Origin: Chthoniobacter flavus
GTDB taxonomy: Bacteria; Verrucomicrobiota; Verrucomicrobiia; Chthoniobacterales; Terrimicrobiaceae
Direction of reading: 5' to 3'
Assembly (NCBI GenBank): GCA_945903555.1
Contig: CAMDOJ010000013.1
Location: 1-17,750, forward strand
Length of the DNA: 17,750 nucleotides
In this document: one piece after another, positions 1 through 7,038 of the stretch
How the letters are laid out: every line of letters begins with the position of its first letter
Numbering within the stretch: position 1 is the first letter of the stretch
The notes under the pieces: generated by a model
Databases searched by the model: none
Told to the model about the DNA's origin: nothing
Seen by the model: the letters and a program-made list of their open reading frames with translations, nothing else
Program-made: the position numbers and the translations under genes

Positions 1-551
1 GGCTTAGTAATGTTCGTATTCTCACGGTGGATATGAATATTTTTGAAGCGGGTGATAGTGGTTTTGATCGCGTGGTATCGGTCGAGATGTTTGAGCACAT
101 GAAAAATTACCAACTTCTCATGGGCAAGGTGGCTCGATGGCTGAGGCCCGCCGGTAAGTTGTTCGTTCACATCTTCACCCACCGTGAATTTGCCTATCAC
201 TTTGAGGGGAGCGATCCGTCGGATTGGATCACGCGCTACTTCTTCGAGGGCGGGACGATGCCCTCGGATGATCTGTTGCTGTATTTTCAGGATGACCTTG
301 CGATCCGTGGGCACTGGCGTGTTTGCGGAACTCACTACCAACGCACATCCGAGGCATGGTTGAAAAAAATGGATGCCAACGAAGCGTCGATAACGCCGAT
401 TCTTTCTGAAACTTACGGACGCGAACAAACGGCGAAATGGCGTGCATATTGGAGGGTGTTTTTCATGTCCTGCGCCGAGCTCTGGGGATTCCGGGGCGGC
501 AATGAATGGCTGGTGAGCCATTACTTGTTTGAAAAGCAGGCTCAAAAATAG
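1..551 (+). CDS. Cyclopropane-fatty-acyl-phospholipid synthase family methyltransferase (5' end missing)
   Basis: The reading frame is already open at position 3, so the gene begins upstream and the ATG at 27 is internal. What remains is the C-terminal half of a class I SAM-dependent methyltransferase. Visible signatures are VSVEMFEHMKNY just after the nucleotide-binding half, RWLRPAGKLFVHIFTH (the strand that follows the 'L-kPGG' turn), then YFFEGGTMPSDDLL and GTHYQRTSEAWL. These match the CFA-synthase/coclaurine N-methyltransferase-like family (COG2230 type). Members transfer a methyl group from SAM to unsaturated fatty-acyl chains of phospholipids, or to small amines. The glycine-rich SAM motif I lies outside the window, so the substrate cannot be judged. 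The stop is 16 bases before the yqgE start on the same strand, so the two may be cotranscribed. Confidence 0.85.
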   Translation, partial: LSNVRILTVDMNIFEAGDSGFDRVVSVEMFEHMKNYQLLMGKVARWLRPAGKLFVHIFTHREFAYHFEGSDPSDWITRYFFEGGTMPSDDLLLYFQDDLAIRGHWRVCGTHYQRTSEAWLKKMDANEASITPILSETYGREQTAKWRAYWRVFFMSCAELWGFRGGNEWLVSHYLFEKQAQK

Positions 552-567
552 TCACCTACATTGGAAA

Positions 568-1086
568 ATGAATGCCGATGCCAACCTGACGGGCTCCTTG
601 CTGGTGGCTCATCCGTCCCTGCGGGATCCGAATTTCCGTCGGTCTATCGTGTTTGTTTCTCAGCACTCGCCAGAGGATGGAGCCATGGGGTTTGTTTTGA
701 ATCGCCCGATTGATACAGAGGTGAACGAATTTGCAGATGTACCGGTGTATTATGGTGGGCCAGTCGATGTCGGCCAGATGTTGCTCACCAGTCTCCAGTG
801 GCGCGAGAATCCCTCCATGGTCGCCTTCCGTGCTTTTGTCGCTCCCGTTGACGAAGAATCGATGCCGGGATGGACTCACGGGCTGCGTGTCTTTGCGGGC
901 TACTCAGGATGGACACCCGGTCAACTCGAGAGCGAGGTAGCTGAAAATACTTGGATTGTCATCACGCCGACGCGGGAATGGATTGAAATGAAAAACCCTG
1001 GTCCTGCATGGCGGCAGGTCATGCATGCGGCCAGTCCCCTTTTGCACCTGCTGTCCGAAGAGCCGGATGATCCCAGATTAAACTGA
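568..1086 (+). CDS. yqgE: YqgE/AlgH family protein
   Basis: A 172-residue protein of the YqgE/AlgH (UPF0301) family, at about the usual family length. Hallmarks are GSLLVAHPSLRDPNFRRSIV near residues 8-27, GAMGFVLNRP, YYGGPV, and the signature VFAGYSGWTPGQLESE with a conserved Trp shortly after. The biochemical role of the family is not settled; it is a small cytoplasmic alpha/beta protein. I chose the ATG at 568 because the family motif begins a few residues later. The in-frame ATG at 529 would add 13 non-conserved residues and overlap the upstream methyltransferase. The 3' end overlaps that of the convergent GTPase gene by 9 bases. Confidence 0.92.
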   Translation: MNADANLTGSLLVAHPSLRDPNFRRSIVFVSQHSPEDGAMGFVLNRPIDTEVNEFADVPVYYGGPVDVGQMLLTSLQWRENPSMVAFRAFVAPVDEESMPGWTHGLRVFAGYSGWTPGQLESEVAENTWIVITPTREWIEMKNPGPAWRQVMHAASPLLHLLSEEPDDPRLN

Positions 1087-2025
1087 CGCTTCGGAGTTCA
1101 GCTCGACGAGGCTTTGATTGAGCACCTCTTGGGGCAGTTGCGGCCCAATGAGCAGGATCAATGGCGTTTGGATGCGGGGAGATTTTCCAACAGGGAAAAA
1201 CTGAACCTCGTCAGCGGCATCAACTTTTTGAAAGACGACGAATTCCTGCGGATCATCTTTAAAAACAACAAGCCCCTTGGCGCGGATCACTTCCTCGGGA
1301 AGGCGACTGATCCATTCGCAGAATCGAGCGCGATCGACCAGCGGCGGGAGTGGAATCTCGCACGAGGAAAAGTGGTGGTCAGCGGCCTCGTGGTGGTCGT
1401 GTCCATGGGCGTGGGGAGCGGTAAATCCGTCACGCTCGTCATCAATACAAGCGGCGATGGTGGCTAGCTCCATTGCAAAGGCAACGGGATCAGTGTAAGT
1501 CCCGCGCACTTCGTGTTCGATGAGTGAGGTTTCGACTGCCTTAACTCGATCCGTGCCGATCGAATCCTTGCGCGAGATATAAATGTGTGAAGCTGTCTTA
1601 GCCTGATCGCGCTCGAGGGAATTATGCCAAAAACGTTTCTGCCACCTCTTGCCATCGATAATGGAGAGTTGGATCGGGTGGCTGAACTTTTTTAAGCTCG
1701 GATCCAATGCCAAGGACTCAATCAGGTGGGCTGAATCAGTTGTGCCATTGGTTTCCACAATCATCACCCGACCCGGAGAATGCTTGAACTCCTGAAGGAA
1801 GCTGAAGAGTTCATCTCGTGATCCGCAGCAGACGCAGTCGCCACTCAAAGCTTTCACTTCCTCGGTGAGATTCTGAAACTGGGCCGCATCCACACGGGCA
1901 TTCTGGTAGTCGTTGATCAAAAGTGTCGGCCGAATCTCGGCCAGACCAAGGGCGGGCATGAGATTTTTAAGAAAGGTGGTTTTTCCTGAGCCGAGAAAAC
2001 CAACAACAAGAATCAGTGGCGTCAT
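1078..2025 (-). CDS. CobW/COG0523-family metallochaperone GTPase
   Basis: A 315-residue G3E-family P-loop GTPase of the CobW/YeiR/ZNG1 type, proposed to insert zinc or cobalt into client proteins. The Walker A loop is GFLGSGKTTF (residues 9-18). The diagnostic metal-binding CxCC motif is C64-V-C66-C67. A Walker-B-like strand, VMIVETNG, lies at 87-94. A CobW C-terminal domain spans roughly 225-295. Between the domains is a His-rich stretch (residues 205-218, HAHGHDHHEAADHH), as in zinc-handling members. The usual NKxD guanine motif appears to read SRKD (151-154), which is atypical. It lies 42 bases downstream of the SUMF1-like gene on the same strand, a likely operon. No Zur-type operator or cobalamin gene is visible nearby, so metal and client are unknown. 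Confidence 0.88.
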   Translation of the reverse strand: MTPLILVVGFLGSGKTTFLKNLMPALGLAEIRPTLLINDYQNARVDAAQFQNLTEEVKALSGDCVCCGSRDELFSFLQEFKHSPGRVMIVETNGTTDSAHLIESLALDPSLKKFSHPIQLSIIDGKRWQKRFWHNSLERDQAKTASHIYISRKDSIGTDRVKAVETSLIEHEVRGTYTDPVAFAMELATIAACIDDERDGFTAPHAHGHDHHEAADHHFSSCEIPLPPLVDRARFCEWISRLPEEVIRAKGLVVFKDDPQEFVVFQKVDAADEVQFFPVGKSPRIQTPLILLIGPQLPQEVLNQSLVELNSEASV

Positions 2026-2067
2026 TATTTGGTAAGGTTAGGCGGGGCTATTTTCCATCACGATGGT

Positions 2068-2985
2068 TTATCCTAGGAGGTACTGACTACTCCAAGCGAT
2101 GCGGAGGCCCATGCAGGAGCCCTTGCTGTCGGGATCATTGGCATTGCGAGCCGAAGACATGAGAGCGTGGCCTTGGATATCCCACGAACCGCCGCGCATG
2201 GTGTGGTATTTGAGTGATGCACTATAATTATCCATGCACCATTCCCAGACGTTCCCGCTCAGATCGTAAATGCCAAGATCGTTCGGAGGGAATGCGTTCA
2301 CTGGGGATGTGAACGGGTACAAATCCACGTTCAATGTCCGATCGAAGTTGCCGAATCCTGCTGGGGGAGGGTAGGACGAACCCCACGGATAACCTGGAAT
2401 CTTCTTGCTGCGTTCGGCCGGATTGGATTCGGGTTCGTTTGGAAGGCCGAGGGAGGCACTCCACTCCAAGTCCGTCAGCAAACGGAAAAATTGATCTTCC
2501 GCCATCAATCCTGCGGCTCGCTCTTCAAGTGTGAGCCAAAGGCAAAATTCGATCCCGTCGCGCCAAGAAACGTTGACCACCGGATGGGTGTCGCCGGTCG
2601 GGTTTTGTTGGTCAGGAAAGGGGAGGCCTCTTTCATCGCAATAGAGTCTGTAATCACAAACGCGGAGCGGCCATATGCAGGCGAGTGTTTTAAATCCAGG
2701 GATGGGAACGAAGGGAAGCCCGACCCTGCTCAAGTGGGGGGACTCGGGCGTGGCGGTGGGCATGCGGGGCGGTGGCGCGATCGCTTCACAAGCAAGTGCC
2801 GCCTCCGCCAATGCTGCCATCAAGCGGCGACGGTCTCCAATCTTATGAACGCCAATTTGAAGCAGGTCCGCATCGGTCAACTTTCCTAGGTCGGCATCAG
2901 TAAAACCTGCACGGACAAAATTCTCCAGCAGGTGGGCGTTTTTCTCAAGCCGAAGAATGCTCTCTAATTGGTGGGTGGTGTTCAT
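2068..2985 (-). CDS. SAM-domain protein with SUMF1/formylglycine-generating-enzyme-like domain, lacking the catalytic cysteines
   Basis: A 305-residue protein from the ATG at 2985; an in-frame ATG at 3084 would give 338 residues but overlaps the divergent gene. Residues about 6-62 resemble a sterile alpha motif (SAM) domain: LTDADLLQIGVHKIGDRRRL matches the typical 'lteeDLkelGi-klGhR-kLl' core. Residues about 88-300 form a SUMF1/FGE-sulfatase C-type-lectin-like fold: VNVSWRDGIEFCLWLT, GYPWG, NDLGIYDLSGNVWEWC (about 245-260) and MRGGSWD (273-279). In true formylglycine-generating enzymes two cysteines follow the RGGSW block; here that stretch (HALMSSARNAND) has none. I infer a non-catalytic or different role, such as binding. 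No signal peptide is seen, so it is probably cytoplasmic. The downstream neighbour is the CobW-type GTPase. Confidence 0.8.
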   Translation of the reverse strand: MNTTHQLESILRLEKNAHLLENFVRAGFTDADLGKLTDADLLQIGVHKIGDRRRLMAALAEAALACEAIAPPPRMPTATPESPHLSRVGLPFVPIPGFKTLACIWPLRVCDYRLYCDERGLPFPDQQNPTGDTHPVVNVSWRDGIEFCLWLTLEERAAGLMAEDQFFRLLTDLEWSASLGLPNEPESNPAERSKKIPGYPWGSSYPPPAGFGNFDRTLNVDLYPFTSPVNAFPPNDLGIYDLSGNVWEWCMDNYSASLKYHTMRGGSWDIQGHALMSSARNANDPDSKGSCMGLRIAWSSQYLLG

Positions 2986-3073
2986 GATGCCCGAAATCGA
3001 TAGATTATTTCGCCAAGGATTATCAATTTCTTGAAATGCTTCAGCGTCGTGTATTGTAGCATGCCTTCTCTCG
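2986..3073. promoter_or_regulatory. Divergent intergenic region with weak promoter-like pairs
   Basis: This 88-base gap separates the leftward SUMF1-like gene from the rightward L,D-transpeptidase gene. On the minus strand TTGATA (3021-3026) precedes TATCGA (2997-3002) with an 18-base spacer, which fits the start at 2985. On the plus strand TTGAAA (3031-3036) precedes TATTGT (3052-3057) with a short 15-base spacer. Both are partial matches to sigma70 consensus and are suggestions only. Confidence 0.25.
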
Positions 3074-3766
3074 ATGACGTCCACATTTTTCCTATCTCAA
3101 CGCGCAAAATTCCATCCGGATCAAAATTCCGTTGCCGCCGACCAGTCTCTCGCAAAACCGGCCTGCAGGAATGCGTCGGTTTTTTTGGCACTCGTATTGA
3201 TGGCGTTGTTTTTCTCGGGTTGCGAGGTTGTGCCACAGCAGAAGATCCTGATCAGTGCGGCAGATCAAAAAATGGCTATTTACCGGGATGGGGTGCCGAT
3301 TCGCATTTTCCGTGTTTCGACTTCGAAGTTTGGATTGGGAGACCGACCCGGATCGTATGCCACGCCACTCGGGTTGCTGCGCGTGAAGAAAAAGATTGGT
3401 GAAAATGTGAAAGTGGGAACGGTTTTCAAGGGTCGAGCCTCGACGGGTGAGGTATTGAAGGTGGATGCCCCCGGTCGTGACCCGATCGTGACCCGTATTC
3501 TTTGGTTGGAAGGCTTGGAGGCCTCGAATAAAAATGCTTTTAAGCGATACATCTACATCCACGGCACACCCGAAGAGCGCAATATTGGCAAGCCAGTCAG
3601 CTACGGATGCATCCGTATGTGTTCCCGCGATATCGTTGAGCTTTTCGACGACACGGAAGTCAATACGCGCATTTTCATTACTCGCAAGCCCCTACCCAGA
3701 AATAAGGTGATGGGTGGACGAGAGGTGTCGCTCAGCGAGTCACGCAAAGTTTCCAAGAACGAGTGA
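3074..3766 (+). CDS. L,D-transpeptidase (YkuD domain), probable lipoprotein
   Basis: A 230-residue protein with a YkuD catalytic domain. H163 in YIHGTPEE and C179 in VSYGCIRM form the family motif, with the cysteine as nucleophile and R181 following it. Such enzymes form 3-3 peptidoglycan crosslinks or attach proteins to the wall from the periplasmic side. The domain starts near residue 56 (QKILISAADQKMAIYRDG) and includes the SYATPLGLLRV strand. A hydrophobic segment (35-48) ends in FFSGC (C50), a near-lipobox with an atypical Phe at -3. The 30-residue region before the hydrophobic core is unusually long for a signal peptide. No better in-frame start is visible, because the next ATG falls inside the hydrophobic core. 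The next gene (ROK kinase) begins 69 bases downstream on the same strand. Confidence 0.88.
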   Translation: MTSTFFLSQRAKFHPDQNSVAADQSLAKPACRNASVFLALVLMALFFSGCEVVPQQKILISAADQKMAIYRDGVPIRIFRVSTSKFGLGDRPGSYATPLGLLRVKKKIGENVKVGTVFKGRASTGEVLKVDAPGRDPIVTRILWLEGLEASNKNAFKRYIYIHGTPEERNIGKPVSYGCIRMCSRDIVELFDDTEVNTRIFITRKPLPRNKVMGGREVSLSESRKVSKNE

Positions 3767-3835
3767 TACCGTGAAGTTTGAGCTTCCGCTGGGGTCGTGG
3801 ATGGGGTATACCAATCGCTTTAACATTCCAGAAGC

Positions 3836-4864
3836 ATGAGAGATATCTTTATCGGCACGGATAGCGGGGCCACGACTTCCAAAACCTGTGGTGTTTACGA
3901 TGATGGCACCCCAGTCACACTGCAACTCGCTCAGAGTAGTACCAACTCCCAGCACGGCACAAAAATCGTCGTGGAAGGATGGATTGCCGGCGTCGAAAAA
4001 TTCCTTGCGGAAAACCAGCTTTCATGGGCGCAGGTCAAAGCGGTCGGGCTCGCCTTGCCGGGTCCCTATCAATCGTATGGCGTACTTGATCGCACCGCGA
4101 ACCTCCCGGCGAGTTTTGCCGGATGGGATTTCTTTTCCGACTACGCCGCCGCTCTCAAACAAAAAGCCGGACGAGACGTGCCGCTTGTGACTGGCAATGA
4201 TGGCAACTACGGCGGCGTGGCAGAGGCAGCCAAGGTGCGCGGGACAAAAAAAGCGGGTGTGCTCATGCTGGCGCCGGGATCCGGACTTGGTGCCGCTTAT
4301 GTTAACCCAGAGGGTCTGCCACTCGATGGAGATACATTTGCAGGTATGGAGGCTGGTCACATGCCGGCTCCATTGCATTTACTCGGGTTGCCTGAGTTTG
4401 CCTGCGGATGTGGAAGAACATGGGGATGCTTCGAGGCGTATACGAGTATTTCGGGTTTGGTCCAATATCTGGAGCATCTAGTGCCTAAATATCCCCAACA
4501 TGAGTTCCATGGATCACCGCAGACGATGAAGGAAAAAGCCTTCTCTCTTCGCACGCTTGCGCAGAAAGGGGATCCGCTGGCGTTGGAAATATTCGACTAT
4601 CAGGCCAAGGCGCTTGGTATTCATGTTGCCAACCTCTCGCTGGCATTGGATGCAGAATTTGTCGTAATCGGCGGGGGGCTCATCGATCCCCATGCGACGA
4701 CGGAGGAATTTCGCGCGCGCTATCTCGGCGGGATCAAAGCGGCCGCCGAGCCATGGCTTTTCCCTGCACAGAAAAAAACAATACAAATCCTCCCCGCGAG
4801 TATGGGCGAGCTTTCGCAAGGAATCGGCGCGGCGCTCGTTGCACTTTACAAATTCGGGAGCTGA
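3836..4864 (+). CDS. ROK-family sugar kinase (glucokinase-like)
   Basis: A 342-residue ROK/ASKHA-fold protein. The phosphate-binding loop is TDSGATTSK (8-16). The catalytic Asp sits in GNDGNYGG (N121-D122). APGSGLGAAYVN (146-157) is the second phosphate loop, followed by GMEAGHM with H175. The zinc site is C190-G-C192-G-R-T-W-G-C198-F-E200. These proteins phosphorylate glucose or related hexoses and amino sugars with ATP; there is no N-terminal helix-turn-helix, so it is a kinase rather than a repressor. The zinc motif is looser than the common H-x11-CxCGxxGCxE: 14 residues separate His from the first Cys, and three rather than two lie between CG and GC. The substrate is unknown and no transport or sugar genes are adjacent. 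The gene is convergent with the next one (20-base gap). Confidence 0.88.
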   Translation: MRDIFIGTDSGATTSKTCGVYDDGTPVTLQLAQSSTNSQHGTKIVVEGWIAGVEKFLAENQLSWAQVKAVGLALPGPYQSYGVLDRTANLPASFAGWDFFSDYAAALKQKAGRDVPLVTGNDGNYGGVAEAAKVRGTKKAGVLMLAPGSGLGAAYVNPEGLPLDGDTFAGMEAGHMPAPLHLLGLPEFACGCGRTWGCFEAYTSISGLVQYLEHLVPKYPQHEFHGSPQTMKEKAFSLRTLAQKGDPLALEIFDYQAKALGIHVANLSLALDAEFVVIGGGLIDPHATTEEFRARYLGGIKAAAEPWLFPAQKKTIQILPASMGELSQGIGAALVALYKFGS

Positions 4865-4884
4865 TCAAAAAAGTCAAAAGCTGC

Positions 4885-5718
4885 CTATTTTGTGGTCAAC
4901 CAAGGGGTGTCAGTGGCGTTCGTTTTGAGGGAATTCATCACGATGTAAAGAAGGCCCTCGAGCATCTCTGGCGTTGTCCGATAGACATCGGTGTCCGTCT
5001 CTGCGGGTTGCCAAGTCGATGAGGAAAGTGACGGTGCAAATGTGAGGCTACGGATATCGACGATGGCGGAAAAATCCTTGCGCTTCACTTCAACGCGGCG
5101 CGGATGGTATCCAGCGGCCACCCAAATTCGGGCCTGAAAATCCTCGGCTTTGGTAGAGCGAGCCAGTTCCGGCATCAGTCCTACTGTCAGTACCCGGCAA
5201 TCCTCACCATTCCATGATTGCACTTCGGCGACATCCGGTCGGGATATTGCAAAGAGGGCGGGAAGGAAAATCGCCTGTTGAGGGGTGATTGGAAGGAAGA
5301 ACGGAGTATGCAGCGGGGCGGTTTTTTTTGGAACCACTTGGAATTGCGAGATCAGAAATTTCACCTTGCTGCCCGGTGTCGCCCAGACTTCATTGCCGTT
5401 CCGGCAGACCGTGAACGTCTCGCCAAGAACCGGTGCCTGCAGCTTGACCTTATCGGGGAACTGCACATTAGCCGCGAGTGTCGCCCCATTCATGCTCTCC
5501 GGCAGTCGCCCGCTGACTGCGGACATCTCGAGGGACAATGTGGCGGCACGATTTTCTCCATTGGTCTCGGACAGAAGAACGCCCCAGAACGGCTGGAAGA
5601 TTTTTCCGATCAGATCGTAGGGGTTTTCGCGAGGGGGTGAGATTTGGGCGATTGCATGATGGCAGGCGGCCATGAACATAAATGCGGCGAAGATGCGATA
5701 AATCAGCATGGACAACAT
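4885..5718 (-). CDS. Exported protein of unknown function
   Basis: A 277-residue protein I do not recognise. The N-terminus (about 1-24) is a hydrophobic signal peptide ending in HHAIA-Q, a good signal peptidase I site; a second methionine at residue 4 is an alternative start. The mature part alternates short beta-type strands, for example the segments around ETFTVCRNGNEVWATPG, ARIWVAAGYHPRRVEVKR and SAIVDIRSLTF. This pattern resembles LolA/LppX-like half-barrels that bind lipids, but that is a guess from texture and no signature motif is seen. Three cysteines are present, one of them in the signal peptide. It is divergent from exbB across a 130-base gap and convergent with the ROK kinase gene. 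A periplasmic location is likely. Confidence 0.7.
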   Translation of the reverse strand: MLSMLIYRIFAAFMFMAACHHAIAQISPPRENPYDLIGKIFQPFWGVLLSETNGENRAATLSLEMSAVSGRLPESMNGATLAANVQFPDKVKLQAPVLGETFTVCRNGNEVWATPGSKVKFLISQFQVVPKKTAPLHTPFFLPITPQQAIFLPALFAISRPDVAEVQSWNGEDCRVLTVGLMPELARSTKAEDFQARIWVAAGYHPRRVEVKRKDFSAIVDIRSLTFAPSLSSSTWQPAETDTDVYRTTPEMLEGLLYIVMNSLKTNATDTPWLTTK

Positions 5719-5792
5719 TTAAAGCCCGATTCGCGCAGATGGCAAAAGATTCGTTTTGCTTTTCCAGACAGAGCGGTGTCATTTAATCAGCC

Positions 5793-5852
5793 ATGATGCA
5801 GTTGATGAATGAACTAAGCGCGGTGATGGTCGGTCGCAGACGTAACAAATGA
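5793..5852 (+). other. Possible 19-codon upstream reading frame overlapping exbB
   Basis: An ATG at 5793 opens a 19-codon frame (MMQLMNELSAVMVGRRRNK) whose TGA overlaps the exbB ATG in an ATGA junction. That geometry is typical of translational coupling. There is no ribosome-binding site before it, and a frame this short can arise by chance. Confidence 0.2.
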
Positions 5853-6583
5853 TCGCCGCAGGAATTGTTTACGCTTTCATGGAAAGCACGCTTGAGGGGA
5901 AGGCCATCCTTACGGTTCTCTTCCTGGCTTCCATCTTCAGTTGGTCGGTGATGGTGACAAAGTTCCGCTACTTTGGCTTTTGCAAACGCCAGAACGAACG
6001 TTTCTACGATATTTTTCACGAGGATCGCGAACCCCTCCGCATCTACGAAAAAAACATTTATTTCGAGGGGTCGAATATCTACGACATCTACGAGGCGGGA
6101 GCGACCGAGTTGTGTTTTCAAATGCTGGGATCCGTCGAGGTGGATGAGACATTTTCCTCTCGGCTGAAAACCGCCGAGAAGATCACGCCCTCGCAGTTGC
6201 GCGCGGTTCAGGCCGCGATGGAGCGTGCTGTGGGGGAGTCCGCACTCAGGTTGGAATCGCAAATGATTGTTCTCTCCACTGCCGTCAGTGGCGCGCCATT
6301 CCTCGGTCTGCTGGGAACTGTGTGGGGTGTGATGGATGCGTTCGCCGGTATCGCCATGGCCGGAAACGCGAATCTCGCTGCGATGGCCCCCGGCATTTCC
6401 GGATCGCTCATTACCACGATCATCAGTCTCCTCGTCGCAATCCCCGCGATGTTCGGATACAACTTTCTCGTCACTACAATGCGATCCCTGCTCGTGCAGG
6501 CCGATAATTTTGCTGCCGAATTCTCCTCCGAGATCGAGCATCGTTATGTGGACTTCGGCACCCGCGATTCCCGGCGCTCCTAG
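5849..6583 (+). CDS. exbB: MotA/TolQ/ExbB proton-channel family protein
   Basis: A 244-residue inner-membrane protein, first gene of an exbB-exbD-tonB operon. Three transmembrane segments fit the family: TM1 about 18-38 (ending SWSVMVTKF), TM2 about 139-168 with the conserved GAPFLGLLGTVWGVMDAF, and TM3 about 185-211 (LITTIISLLVAIPAMFGYN). A cytoplasmic loop of roughly 100 residues separates TM1 and TM2, as in ExbB/TolQ. With ExbD it forms the proton-driven motor. The ATG at 5849 is fixed by an in-frame TAA just upstream (5843-5845); the methionine at residue 11 is an alternative. It could equally be called TolQ, but no tolB or pal follows, so ExbB is preferred. Confidence 0.9.
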   Translation: MIAAGIVYAFMESTLEGKAILTVLFLASIFSWSVMVTKFRYFGFCKRQNERFYDIFHEDREPLRIYEKNIYFEGSNIYDIYEAGATELCFQMLGSVEVDETFSSRLKTAEKITPSQLRAVQAAMERAVGESALRLESQMIVLSTAVSGAPFLGLLGTVWGVMDAFAGIAMAGNANLAAMAPGISGSLITTIISLLVAIPAMFGYNFLVTTMRSLLVQADNFAAEFSSEIEHRYVDFGTRDSRRS

Positions 6584-6598
6584 ATTTAATTCGTTCCC

Positions 6599-7036
6599 AT
6601 GCGCCGCCATTCATCGAAACACAGCCTGCACACGCTTACCGAGCTGAATATCACGCCCATGCTCGATCTGGTCTTTGTGCTGTTGATTATTTTTATGATC
6701 ACCACGCCACTGATCGAAAACAGCATGGACCTCGTGGTTCCTAAAAGCTCCACGGCCGCCGGAGCCTCAAATCCCGCTGAAACGTTCAATATCTCGATCG
6801 ATAAAAACAATGTCCTCAAAATGAATAATGACGTTGTCACGCCTGAGGATCTTGAATCCCGACTGGCCGCGTTGCGCCTCGAGAAAGCTGACACCGCCGT
6901 TGTTGTGCGCCCGCACTTTGAACTACCCATCCAAAAATTCATCGCCGTGATGGATATCCTCCAGCGAGTGGGCATAACGAAAGTCGGAGTGATGACACTG
7001 AAGGACGACCCTAAAAAAGGCGAAGGCGCGCGTTGA
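6599..7036 (+). CDS. exbD: Biopolymer transport protein ExbD/TolR
   Basis: A 145-residue single-pass inner-membrane protein. The N-terminus is cytoplasmic and basic, followed by ELNITPMLDLVFVLLIIFMI (15-34). D23 is the conserved membrane-embedded aspartate needed for proton flow. The periplasmic domain contains the usual NISIDKNN strand and the 'VVVRPHFELPIQKFIAVMDI' region with KVGVMTLKD near the end. It starts 15 bases after the exbB stop with no clear ribosome-binding site, suggesting translational coupling. Its stop lies two bases before the tonB ATG. Confidence 0.92.
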   Translation: MRRHSSKHSLHTLTELNITPMLDLVFVLLIIFMITTPLIENSMDLVVPKSSTAAGASNPAETFNISIDKNNVLKMNNDVVTPEDLESRLAALRLEKADTAVVVRPHFELPIQKFIAVMDILQRVGITKVGVMTLKDDPKKGEGAR

Positions 7037-7038
7037 AT

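Noticed and set aside
2055..2066. Inverted repeat CCATC-AC-GATGG between the SUMF1-like and CobW-type genes
   Set aside because: A five-base stem with a two-base loop cannot form a stable hairpin and no T-run follows.
5783..6610. A 275-codon minus-strand frame covering all of exbB
   Set aside because: Its translation is rich in His, Arg and Gly with no domain pattern, whereas the plus-strand frame is a clear ExbB with three membrane segments.
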